The notes beneath the pieces were generated by a model. That model was given only the letters and a program-made list of their open reading frames with translations. It did no database searches and was not told where the DNA came from. This document shows positions 14,097 to 21,343 of a stretch of DNA of 21,343 nucleotides, one piece after another. The position numbers were made by a program, and so were the translations under genes. Source of the stretch: DASZZZ01 sp036260375 (GTDB taxonomy: Bacteria > Actinomycetota > CADDZG01 > WHSQ01); the NCBI GenBank assembly GCA_036260375.1, contig DASZZZ010000100.1:1-21343 (forward strand), in the 5' to 3' direction. Position 1 is the stretch's first letter; the number at the start of each line of letters is the position of its first letter.

Positions 14097-14120
14097 GGGC
14101 CGTCCGCGGCGGCGCGGCCC
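14097..14120 (+). terminator. GC-rich hairpin after the sulfatase gene
   Basis: GGGCCG and CGGCCC pair as a 6-bp stem around 12 bases, 11 bases past the stop. No T-tract follows. It may be a weak terminator, or chance in this GC-rich spacer. Confidence 0.25.
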
Positions 14121-14139
14121 CGTGTGGTGAGATGGCGCC

Positions 14140-15627
14140 GTGACGACTCGTCGGCGCCGCCCCATCCGTGCGCGCGGCGTCGTCGCGGCGATCGTCGCAT
14201 TGGCGTGCGTCGCGGTCGCGTTCGTCGCCACGCGCGACGACGCCGGACCGCCTCCGCCGGCTTCGGCGCACGACGACGCCGGGCGGCGATCGAACGACCC
14301 CGAGGCGTCGCCCCCGCCGCGCGACACGACGGGCAACCGCGCCGACGTCCCCATCGAGCACGTCGTGTTCCTGATCAAGGAGAACCGGACGTTCGACAAC
14401 TACTTCGGGCGCTACCCGGGCGCCGACGGCGCCGACAGCGGGCTCACGTCGACGGGAGAGCGCGTCCCGCTGCGCGTCGCGGCCGACGTGCTCACGCACG
14501 ATCTCGGGCACGAGTTCGAGGACGGCGTCGTCGCGGTGAACGGCGGGCGCATGGACCAGTTCGACCTCGTCATGGACGGCGATTCGCTCGACGGCTACAC
14601 GTCGTTCACGCGCTCCGGCATCCCCAACTACTGGGCCTACGCCGACGAGTTCGTGCTCGGCGACCGCACGTTCTCGCCGATGTACGGGCCGACGTTCCCG
14701 GCCCACCTCTACACGGTCGCGGCCCAGGCGGGCCGCGTCACGAGCAACAAGCTCAACGTCGGACGCTTCTCGATGGAGAAGAACGGCCGTCCGGGCTCCT
14801 ACTGCACCGATCCCGACGAAAGGGTCACGCGCTTTCGGGATCTCACGGCCAACGAGGCCGACGACGTCATGGCGGCGGAGCGACGCGTCGACATGGAGCG
14901 CGTCGAGAGCTACTACGAGCAGGCGCACCCGTGCTTCGACTTCCGCGTCCTGCCCGACGAGCTCAACGACGCGGGGATCTCGTGGCGCTACTACGCGACG
15001 TCGGGCGACTGGCGCAACGTGATGCACGCGATCAGGCACATCCGCTTCTCACGCTACTGGGACACGCACGTCACGAGTCCCGAGGACGCGCTCGACGACG
15101 TCCTGAACGAACGCCTGCGCGCGGTGTCGTGGGTCGTCCCGCCGGTCGGCTTCAACGACCACCCGGGGGCCGGCACGAGCGTGTGCATGAGCGAGAACTG
15201 GGCCGTGGAGTACGTCAACGCGATCATGGAGTCGAAGTACTGGCCGACGACGGCGATCTTCATCGCGTGGGACGACTTCGGCGGCTTCTACGACCACGTG
15301 CCGCCGCCGCAGTACGACGTCATGGGCCTCGGCCCCCGCGTGCCGCTGCTCGTGATCTCTCCCTGGGCGAAACGGGGTTACGTCGACCACACGACGTACG
15401 AGCTGTCGTCCGTCGTGCGCTTCATCGAGGACGTGTTCGGGCTCGACCCGCTCACCGAGCGCGACGAGCGCGCCAGCAACATGTTCAACGCGTTCGACTT
15501 CGACCGTCCGGCGAAGCCCGAGCAGCGCAAGCTGGTGCTGCCGCTGCGCGACTGCGAGGGCCTGCCGCGCGACACGACCGCCGGCTACGAGAACCCAGAG
15601 CGTGCCTTCGCCGCAGCACAGGACTGA
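14140..15627 (+). CDS. Phosphoesterase-family protein (phospholipase C / acid phosphatase type)
   Basis: A 495-residue protein of the bacterial phosphoesterase family that includes phospholipase C and AcpA-type acid phosphatases. An N-terminal basic patch and hydrophobic helix (RRRRP then VVAAIVALACVAVAFVA, about 13-30) mark it as exported or membrane-anchored, followed by a Pro/Asp-rich linker to about residue 70. Family blocks are IEHVVFLIKENRTFDNYFG (72-90, with the E-N metal-ligand region), YADEFVLGDRTFSPMYGPTFPAHLY, IAWDDFGGFYDHVPPP (D378-D379) and GLGPRVPLLVISPWAKRGYVDH. The GTG at 14140 is the start that keeps the whole signal anchor. It may hydrolyse phospholipid head groups or phosphomonoesters outside the cell. 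It follows the sulfatase on the same strand after 53 bases, so the pair may form an ester-scavenging set (inference). Confidence 0.93.
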   Translation: MTTRRRRPIRARGVVAAIVALACVAVAFVATRDDAGPPPPASAHDDAGRRSNDPEASPPPRDTTGNRADVPIEHVVFLIKENRTFDNYFGRYPGADGADSGLTSTGERVPLRVAADVLTHDLGHEFEDGVVAVNGGRMDQFDLVMDGDSLDGYTSFTRSGIPNYWAYADEFVLGDRTFSPMYGPTFPAHLYTVAAQAGRVTSNKLNVGRFSMEKNGRPGSYCTDPDERVTRFRDLTANEADDVMAAERRVDMERVESYYEQAHPCFDFRVLPDELNDAGISWRYYATSGDWRNVMHAIRHIRFSRYWDTHVTSPEDALDDVLNERLRAVSWVVPPVGFNDHPGAGTSVCMSENWAVEYVNAIMESKYWPTTAIFIAWDDFGGFYDHVPPPQYDVMGLGPRVPLLVISPWAKRGYVDHTTYELSSVVRFIEDVFGLDPLTERDERASNMFNAFDFDRPAKPEQRKLVLPLRDCEGLPRDTTAGYENPERAFAAAQD

Positions 15628-15716
15628 CGTCACCGGATCGAACGACGCAGCAGCCAAGGAAACGGCCCTCGCTAAAGCAACCCGAGACAAGCGCGCCGGG
15701 ATCGCGTCGAACCCCG

Positions 15717-15745
15717 ATGACGCCGGCCTACGTCTTGCGTATCGT
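15717..15745 (+). promoter_or_regulatory. Candidate promoter of the alpha/beta hydrolase gene
   Basis: ATGACG (15717-15722) and TATCGT (15740-15745) are separated by 17 bases; each matches four of six positions of the TTGACA and TATAAT consensus. The predicted start lies near 15752, with AAAGGGGAGG (15768-15777) just before the GTG. The 152-base gap looks less GC-rich than the genes upstream. Confidence 0.4.
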
Positions 15746-15779
15746 CGTCTGACGGGAGACGGCGGCGAAAGGGGAGGAC

Positions 15780-17333
15780 GTGAGCGGCGATCCGTGGTTG
15801 CCCATCATCTATCTTCGGGGATGGGCGGGGAACCAAGCTGGCGTGGAGGAGACAGTCGACGATCCCTTCTACGGCTTCAACACGGGATCTACGCACGTAA
15901 GAGTCGGGCCTGACCACGCGCCCTACTTCTTTGCCTTCGAGAGCCCCGTCGTACGACTGATGACCGATCACGACTACCGCGACGCGTATGCCGCGGGGGT
16001 CCAGCCTAGCGATGCCGACGAGCCGCATGCCGACGTCGTGCGGCGCAGCATATGGATTTTCCGCTACTACGATCCGACGTCACGGACGTTCGATCGCGAC
16101 ACGTCAGAGCGTCTGTCCATAGAGAACGCCGCCACGCAGCTGGGTGACTTCATCGATGGGGTTAAGCGTTTCACCGGCGCCGCGCGAGTGATCTTGGTGG
16201 GGCACTCGACCGGTGGTCTCATCATCCGATGTTTGATCCAGAAGATCTATCTGGAGGAAGAGGCCGATGCCGGGAAGTCTGAGCGCATGCCGGCCCTGAA
16301 ACACGTCGCGAAGGTCTTCACGTACGCGACACCGCACGGCGGGATTCATTTCGACGTCGCGGGCTCGGGCTTTATCGAGTGGGCACGAGACCAAATCGGA
16401 TGGCACAACAGCGACGACTTCGGACGCAATCGCATGTATCAGTATCTGACACCGGGCGCGACTCGCGACGACAAAGCACACGCCGACTTCGACCCGCGGG
16501 ATCTCGCAGGTGCCTTTCCTCCCGATCAGTTCTTCAGTCTTATCGGCACGAATCCACGCGACTATGGACTTCCCAAACACGTCGTCGGTCCGCAAAGCGA
16601 CGGCCTCGTCCAGATCGACAGCGCGTACGTCAAGAACGCGCCACGTGCATACGTTCATCGCTCGCACAGCGGGCGCTACGGGATCGTCAACTCGGAGGAG
16701 GGATACGAGAACATGCAACGTTTCCTCTTCGGGGACATGCGCGTGGAGATCTTCTTCGACCGACTAGACCTCGCGACTGGCGGAGACTCGCAGGCCTTCC
16801 ATCAAGCCGAAGTTCAGGTTGCCGTCCGCGGGCTTCCGGTCCTCATGCACGATCAGATGCTCGCGCACCACTCGGCGATATCGCTGGAGTGGGAGGAGAA
16901 GGTTCAAGGTGAACCGATCCCGCTGTTTACGCTGTTCTTGATGCGCAGCCGCGCCATAGACGGCAAGACGTGTCGCTACGCGATTCGACTCGCCGTCCAT
17001 CGTTTGGAGCAGAGGAAAGGCTTCCTGTTCTTCAAGAACCACTTGGAGCAGATCCCCTTGTGGACCGACAACCTCGTCGTCGACCTCGCCGAATCCGGCG
17101 ATCGCTATGTGGGCAAGTACGTCTGGCGATCGTCCGCAAATGATGGCGAACCGACCCATGACATCGATCCGGTTGAAGACGGCGACGGTTGGCGCGTCTC
17201 GCTCGATCTGCCCCAGAGTGCGAAACCCGTCCTCGGAGATGAGGCACAACTCCTCATGCGGGCGTCGCGCTGGAACACGCCCGACGATGGCCAGGCGGAC
17301 GCGACGAGCGAGAGGGACGGTGTACTCGCCTAG
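15780..17333 (+). CDS. Alpha/beta hydrolase (lipase/esterase-like), lower GC than its neighbours
   Basis: A 517-residue serine hydrolase. The nucleophile elbow is VILVGHSTGGLIIR, with S143 in GHSTGG, followed by TYATPHGG, typical of the lipase/PGAP1/DUF676-like group. Candidate triad partners are D274 in VGPQSDGLVQIDSA and H296 (or H293) in YVHRSHSGRYG. The C-terminal 190 residues (about 325-517) form a beta-rich extension that I do not recognise. No signal peptide is seen, so it is probably cytosolic. The GTG at 15780 has GGGGAGG two bases upstream, which is close but strong. The gene is less GC-rich than its neighbours: bases 16981-17040 have 32 G/C of 60, against 50 of 60 at 9661-9720. A transferred single-gene insertion with its own promoter is likely. 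Substrate unknown. Confidence 0.85.
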   Translation: MSGDPWLPIIYLRGWAGNQAGVEETVDDPFYGFNTGSTHVRVGPDHAPYFFAFESPVVRLMTDHDYRDAYAAGVQPSDADEPHADVVRRSIWIFRYYDPTSRTFDRDTSERLSIENAATQLGDFIDGVKRFTGAARVILVGHSTGGLIIRCLIQKIYLEEEADAGKSERMPALKHVAKVFTYATPHGGIHFDVAGSGFIEWARDQIGWHNSDDFGRNRMYQYLTPGATRDDKAHADFDPRDLAGAFPPDQFFSLIGTNPRDYGLPKHVVGPQSDGLVQIDSAYVKNAPRAYVHRSHSGRYGIVNSEEGYENMQRFLFGDMRVEIFFDRLDLATGGDSQAFHQAEVQVAVRGLPVLMHDQMLAHHSAISLEWEEKVQGEPIPLFTLFLMRSRAIDGKTCRYAIRLAVHRLEQRKGFLFFKNHLEQIPLWTDNLVVDLAESGDRYVGKYVWRSSANDGEPTHDIDPVEDGDGWRVSLDLPQSAKPVLGDEAQLLMRASRWNTPDDGQADATSERDGVLA

Positions 17334-17442
17334 CGCGACGGGTTGAAGTCTCCCAGAAGGTGGCAGCAGCGACGGGCGGGGCTCCTCTGGCGAGACTCGG
17401 CCCGCTTCGGGGTCATTTGCCACGAATCGGTCGCATGGCGTC

Positions 17443-17537
17443 CATACGTATGTGACGCAGCACAGAAGCGCGTCCGCGGAGGGAGAAGAAGGCGCGAGGG
17501 GCGCTCCGGCGAAGTTAACGCCGAACTGCGGACGCGC
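17443..17537 (+). promoter_or_regulatory. Palindrome and long-loop inverted repeat upstream of the M36 peptidase
   Basis: CATACGTATG (17443-17452) is a perfect AT-richer palindrome in GC-rich DNA and could be an operator. GCGCGTCCGC (17468-17477) and GCGGACGCGC (17528-17537) are exact 10-bp inverted repeats with a 50-base loop, ending 39 bases before the ATG. The rest of the 243-base gap 17334-17576 shows no gene that I can support. Confidence 0.3.
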
Positions 17538-17576
17538 CGCATTCGGGGGAGTGCGGCCTGAACTTGGGGGTTTCCC

Positions 17577-20500
17577 ATGGCCCGACGCCTGTGGGCCGGC
17601 TTGGTGCCGGTCCTCGTCGTGGTGCTGGTCGTTCCGCTCGCGCTCGCCGGCACGCCCGGCTCCGGCGGGCTCGTCGACGTCTTCGATTCGAAGGACCGGA
17701 ACGTCGACGCCCGGTCGGGGCACGTCGAACCGACGGCGGCGCAGCGAGATGCCGTCCGCGCGCTCGGCGCGACCGCGACGTGGAACGAATTCGGCACGCC
17801 GCACTCGCTGATCAAGCACGGCGGCTACCTCGCCACGGGCGTCTCCGGCGCCGACGCGGTCGACGCCGCCCGCAACTGGGTCGAGGCGAACGAGTCGCTG
17901 TTCCGCCTCGACGCGAGCTCGCTCGGGCTGCGCAACGACGCCGAGCTGTCACGCAGTGACGGCCACGCCGTCGTGTTCGAGCAGCGCTTCGGCGGCGTGA
18001 GTGCCGCCGAGGGCGGCCTGCTCACCGTGGGCATCGAGGGCTCCGCCGCCGACGGGTGGAACGTCGCGTACGCGTCGTCGACCATCACCGGCGACACGGC
18101 CCTCGCCGCCGAGCCCCGGCTCTCGCCGACCGACGCGTGGCTGCGCGCCGCGACGGACGCGGGGCTGGGCGCGTCGTCCGGCGACGTCGGCGCGGTCAAG
18201 GACGACCGGGGCTGGTCGGTGTTCTCCGTCGACGGGTTCTCGGTGCCGCAGCGCGCGCGCCGGGTCGCCGTGCCGACGCCGCAGGACGGCGTGCGGCCCG
18301 CATGGGAGACGCTCGTCGTCGACGGCGACCACGTCGCGTTCCAGACGTTCGTCGACGCCGCCACCGGCGCCGTGCTCGTGCGCAAGGACCTCGTGCACTA
18401 CAACCACCCGCCGGGCGACTTCTTCACCGGCCAGGTCCCGGCGACCGACGCCGCGTGCGCGCCCGACAACGGCCCGTGGACGGTCGCGCAAGGCGAGGCG
18501 GTCAAGTCGATCCAGGTGTCTGCGGCCGCGGTCGTGACGACGAACGACATCGTCCTGCACCTCGTGCGCGACGGGCAGGTCGTCGCGTCGCAGGACACGG
18601 TGTTCAGCCCCGAGACGCTCGTGTACGAGCCCGACGACGGCGGCGCCGGCACGTACCACGTGCGCGTGTGCGACTTCCAGGACGCCCACGCGTGGGACGC
18701 GCCGCGCGACTACTCGGGCCAGATCGCGTTCAGCGCTGCGGGCAGCGGCACGGTCGCCCCGTACCCGCCGAAGTGGAAGGTCTTCCCCGCGTACCCGAAG
18801 CTCGGGACGCAGACGCATCCGTGGAACTACCCGAGCGACGACACCCGCGAGGTGTGGTGCTGGGAGTCCACGGTCGGCGATCCCCCGCAGCAGGTCCCCG
18901 AGTGCGACCGCGAGGTGCAGAACCTCGCGTCGCGCGTGCCGTGGGACTACGACCCGCGCCTGAACGCACCGACGTTCACGACGCGCGGCAACAACGCGGT
19001 CAGCGCGGAGTCGTGGACGAGCCCGCTGACCCCGGGCCCGTACGGCTTCCGCCCGACCAGCGCGAGTCGTGAGTACGTCTACCCGTGGGACAACACGTGG
19101 TTCGAGAACCAGTGCGTGTCGACGTTCACGCCCGGAGTGAGCAACGACGTCTCCGCGGCGGTTACGAACCTGTTCGTCATGCACAACCGCATGCACGACT
19201 GGTCGTACTTCCTCGGCTTCACGGAACGCCACTGGAACGCGCAGGACAGCAACTTCGGCACCGGCGGCACCGCCGAGCGCGACCCGCTGCTCGGCGACAC
19301 CCAGGCCGGCGGCCAGACCGGCGGTGCGCCGAGCTACCTCGGCCGCGACAACGCCAACATGATCCCGCTGCCCGACGGCGTCCCGCCGATCACGAACATG
19401 TACCTGTGGCAGCCGATCGCCGGCGCGTTCTACTCCGTCTGCGTCGACGGCGACTTCGACATGGCGGTCATCGGGCACGAGTACACGCACGCGATCTCCA
19501 ACCGGATGGTCGCGGGGCCCGACGACGGGCTGTCCGGCCCGCAGGCCGGCGCTATGGGCGAGTCGTGGTCGGACCTCGTCGCGGTCGAGCACATGAACGA
19601 GTACGGCGTGGTGACCGAGGGCAACCCGTTCGCGGTCGGCTCCTACGTCACCGGCGACACGAAGTCCGCGATCCGCAACTACGGCATGAACTACTCGCCG
19701 CTCAACTACTCCAACATCGGCTACGACATCACCGGTCCCCAGGTCCACGCCGACGGCGAGATCTGGAGCGCGATCAACTACGACATCCGCCGGGCCCTCA
19801 ACTTCAAGTACGACGACGAGTTCCCGTCGTCGAGCCGGAAGCTCCAGATCGCGTGCGCAGAAGGCGAGCGGAGGGCCTCCAGGTGTCCGGGCAACCGGCG
19901 CTGGATCCAGATCGTGTTCGACGCCTTCCTGCTGATGCAGTCCCAGGTCAGCATGGTCGACTCGCGCGACGCGTACCTCGCGGCCGACAAGATGCGGTTC
20001 AAGGGGGAGAACCAGGACCTCCTGTGGCGGGTCTTCGCCAACACGGGCCTGGGCAAGGACGTGTCCAGTAACGGGAACACGGACCCAGACCCCATCCCGA
20101 GCTTCGCCCCGCTGCGGGGCACCGCGACGAAGGTCGAGTTCCGCGCTACCGGTGACGGGGGCCCCGATCCCCGCAACGTGTCGTTCTTCGTCGGCGACTA
20201 CGAGGCCCGCACGATGCCGGTCGCCGACACCGATCCCGACACTCCGGCGGAGAGGAAGGTCGACCTGGCACCGGGCCGCTATCACTTCATCGCTCGGGCG
20301 CCGGGGTACGGGATGGTCCGCTTCGTCCGGCAGGTCCGCAAGGACACGAAGCTGATCACGGTCGCGATGAAGCCGAACCTCGCGTCCCAGCACAACGGCG
20401 CGAAGGCCACGGGCGACGGCGTGAACCTCGACAAGCTAATCGACGACACCGAGGCGACGAACTGGGCGTCGCTCACCCACGTGGGCACCGCGAGCGGGCC

Positions 20501-21002
20501 GACCGACGTCCGCGGCCGCTACGTGATCGTCGACCTCGCCGGCGGCAGGCACCGGATCGGGAAGGTACACGTCAGCGCGATGCTGCGCCCGGCCGACTCG
20601 TCGCAGACGGGCGACACGGGGTCGCAGAACCGGTTCTCGGCACTGCGCCAGTTCGCGCTCGAGGTCTGCACCGCGAGCGGGAAGGGAGATTGCACCGAGC
20701 CCGACGACTTCCGCCGCTTCTACACGAGCCGGAGGAAGGCCTTCCCGGCGATCGCGCCGCGGCCGAAGGCGCCACACCTGATCATGCGCGCGTTCGACAT
20801 CCCCAACGTAACGGCCACGCACGTCCGGTTCGTCGTGCTGCACAACCAGTGCACCGGAACGCCCGCGTTCCAGGGCGAGCGTGACAACGACCCGCTGAGC
20901 GCGTCCCACTGCCCGACCGGGACCAGCCCTGTGCAGCTCGCGCAGAACACGCACCAGGGCAACAAGGTGCGGGCGGCGGAGCTGCAGGTGTTCGCTCCCT
21001 AG
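17577..21002 (+). CDS. Secreted M36 (fungalysin-type) zinc metallopeptidase with accessory domains
   Basis: An 1141-residue exported peptidase. The signal peptide is residues 1-24 (MARRLWAG then VPVLVVVLVVPLALAG). Residues about 50-270 look like an FTP-type inhibitory propeptide. About 280-390 is an inserted beta domain of pre-peptidase or P-domain type (SIQVSAAAVVTTNDIVLHLVRDG, YHVRVCDF). The catalytic M36 domain (about 420-845) has the zinc site H634-E-Y-T-H638 and the third ligand E662 in GAMGESWSDL, 24 residues after the motif, plus LFVMHNRMHDWSYFLGF. About 850-930 is a small beta domain with PEGA-like LAPGRYHFIARAPGYG. From NLASQHNGAKATG (934) to the end is a discoidin/F5-8 type C-like domain, probably for glycan or surface binding. 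GGGGG six bases before the ATG serves as ribosome site. Activation by propeptide removal is expected for the family. Confidence 0.93.
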   Translation: MARRLWAGLVPVLVVVLVVPLALAGTPGSGGLVDVFDSKDRNVDARSGHVEPTAAQRDAVRALGATATWNEFGTPHSLIKHGGYLATGVSGADAVDAARNWVEANESLFRLDASSLGLRNDAELSRSDGHAVVFEQRFGGVSAAEGGLLTVGIEGSAADGWNVAYASSTITGDTALAAEPRLSPTDAWLRAATDAGLGASSGDVGAVKDDRGWSVFSVDGFSVPQRARRVAVPTPQDGVRPAWETLVVDGDHVAFQTFVDAATGAVLVRKDLVHYNHPPGDFFTGQVPATDAACAPDNGPWTVAQGEAVKSIQVSAAAVVTTNDIVLHLVRDGQVVASQDTVFSPETLVYEPDDGGAGTYHVRVCDFQDAHAWDAPRDYSGQIAFSAAGSGTVAPYPPKWKVFPAYPKLGTQTHPWNYPSDDTREVWCWESTVGDPPQQVPECDREVQNLASRVPWDYDPRLNAPTFTTRGNNAVSAESWTSPLTPGPYGFRPTSASREYVYPWDNTWFENQCVSTFTPGVSNDVSAAVTNLFVMHNRMHDWSYFLGFTERHWNAQDSNFGTGGTAERDPLLGDTQAGGQTGGAPSYLGRDNANMIPLPDGVPPITNMYLWQPIAGAFYSVCVDGDFDMAVIGHEYTHAISNRMVAGPDDGLSGPQAGAMGESWSDLVAVEHMNEYGVVTEGNPFAVGSYVTGDTKSAIRNYGMNYSPLNYSNIGYDITGPQVHADGEIWSAINYDIRRALNFKYDDEFPSSSRKLQIACAEGERRASRCPGNRRWIQIVFDAFLLMQSQVSMVDSRDAYLAADKMRFKGENQDLLWRVFANTGLGKDVSSNGNTDPDPIPSFAPLRGTATKVEFRATGDGGPDPRNVSFFVGDYEARTMPVADTDPDTPAERKVDLAPGRYHFIARAPGYGMVRFVRQVRKDTKLITVAMKPNLASQHNGAKATGDGVNLDKLIDDTEATNWASLTHVGTASGPTDVRGRYVIVDLAGGRHRIGKVHVSAMLRPADSSQTGDTGSQNRFSALRQFALEVCTASGKGDCTEPDDFRRFYTSRRKAFPAIAPRPKAPHLIMRAFDIPNVTATHVRFVVLHNQCTGTPAFQGERDNDPLSASHCPTGTSPVQLAQNTHQGNKVRAAELQVFAP

Positions 21003-21008
21003 GAGCGG

Positions 21009-21025
21009 GGCTCGCGGGCCGAGCC
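21009..21025 (+). terminator. Hairpin just after the M36 peptidase gene
   Basis: GGCTCG and CGAGCC form a 6-bp stem with a 5-base loop, starting seven bases past the stop. There is no T-tract. Its place between a stop and a new promoter-like TACGAT (21035-21040) fits a terminator. Confidence 0.4.
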
Positions 21026-21072
21026 GTGCCGCCGTACGATCGTCGCGACGGGACGGCGAGGAGGAGTGGCTG

Positions 21073-21343
21073 GTGGAGGCGCCCGCGATCATCTCCGTTC
21101 GACTCGCGGACAGGGCGGGGCTCGAGGACGTCCGGAAGGCGGCCTGGGTCGCGAGCCACCGAAAGGTCGCGCTCGAGATCGTCGTCGACTACCGGCCGCC
21201 GCCGGCGAGGGCGCTGGCGAGCTGGCGCAGCGCGGCGCCGCCCGAGCTGCGCTGGCGCGTCACCGGCTCGGTCTCCGCCGACGCGCTGGCCGCCGAGGCC
21301 GACGCGGTGGCCAAACGGGAGGGCGCCGCTCCGGCGGTTCGCG
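21073..21343 (+). CDS. Start of an unrecognised gene running off the window
   Basis: An open frame of 90 codons with normal G/C-rich third positions reaches the end of the window. The GTG at 21073 has GAGGAG (21060-21065) seven bases upstream, an ideal ribosome site. The peptide starts MEAPAIISVRLADRAGLEDV and continues with AWVASHRKVALEIVVDYRPPP, an Ala/Arg-rich mixed helix/strand sequence without a signal peptide or any motif I recognise. TACGAT at 21035-21040 could be its -10. Alternative frames here are arginine- and glycine-rich and look like shadows. Function unknown. Confidence 0.6.
   Translation, partial: MEAPAIISVRLADRAGLEDVRKAAWVASHRKVALEIVVDYRPPPARALASWRSAAPPELRWRVTGSVSADALAAEADAVAKREGAAPAVR

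Noticed and set aside
10307..14200. A 1297-codon open frame on the minus strand opposite the sulfatase gene
   Set aside because: Arginine-rich, low-complexity translation caused by the codon bias of the clear sulfatase gene on the plus strand; no domain is seen.
17949..20393. An 814-codon open frame on the minus strand opposite the M36 peptidase gene
   Set aside because: Same codon-bias shadow effect. The plus strand has signal peptide, HEYTH and all family blocks.

Overview
The window is GC-rich bacterial DNA. Most genes have a strong G/C preference at third codon positions, many GTG or TTG starts, and stop/start overlaps such as GTGA, ATGA and TTGA. The gene content fits Actinomycetota: an sdhAB pair, OmpR-type two-component genes with a DUF4173 membrane protein, an FHA protein, WAVG-repeat propellers and an M36 metallopeptidase. 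A deep-branching class such as Thermoleophilia or Acidimicrobiia is possible, but the sequence alone does not settle this.

Layout. (1) 1-3299, plus strand: the 3' part of sdhA, then sdhB, a DUF218/YdcF-like membrane-anchored protein and a GNAT acetyltransferase, packed as an apparent operon. (2) 3309-5677, minus strand: an alkaline-phosphatase-superfamily phosphodiesterase followed by a diacylglycerol-kinase-family lipid kinase, coupled by a TGATG overlap. They converge on the sdh run at a short hairpin. (3) 5846-7122, minus strand: two coupled genes. The first encodes an FHA protein with a short glycine-rich motif, a 10-residue tandem repeat and two membrane helices. The second encodes a 136-residue protein that starts with a diverged copy of the same 20-residue motif and ends in a hydrophobic Gly/Ala-rich tail. 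(4) 7398-10596, plus strand: response regulator, histidine kinase and DUF4173 membrane protein, all translationally coupled. The promoter looks leaderless, with an 11-bp-spaced direct repeat upstream. (5) 10652-15627, plus strand: two exported hydrolases, a sulfatase fused to Ig-like domains and a predicted seven-bladed propeller, and a phospholipase C/acid phosphatase-type phosphoesterase. (6) 15780-17333, plus strand: an alpha/beta hydrolase with visibly lower GC and its own promoter, a likely recent acquisition. (7) 17577-21002, plus strand: a secreted multidomain M36 (fungalysin-type) metallopeptidase. (8) 21073 to the end: the start of an unrecognised gene.

The most interesting item is the FHA/small-protein pair (5846-7122). 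The same glycine-rich 20-residue motif (14 of 20 identical) sits in two adjacent, translationally coupled genes. One carries a phosphopeptide-recognition domain and membrane helices; the other has a possible membrane-active tail. This resembles the design of bacterial amyloid-type signalling pairs, where a receptor and an effector share a short motif, but here the receptor would be an FHA protein rather than an NLR. That reading is an inference. The rest of the window is a cell-envelope and secreted-hydrolase neighbourhood next to a central-metabolism operon. No tRNA, rRNA, CRISPR array, transposase or integrase was seen.
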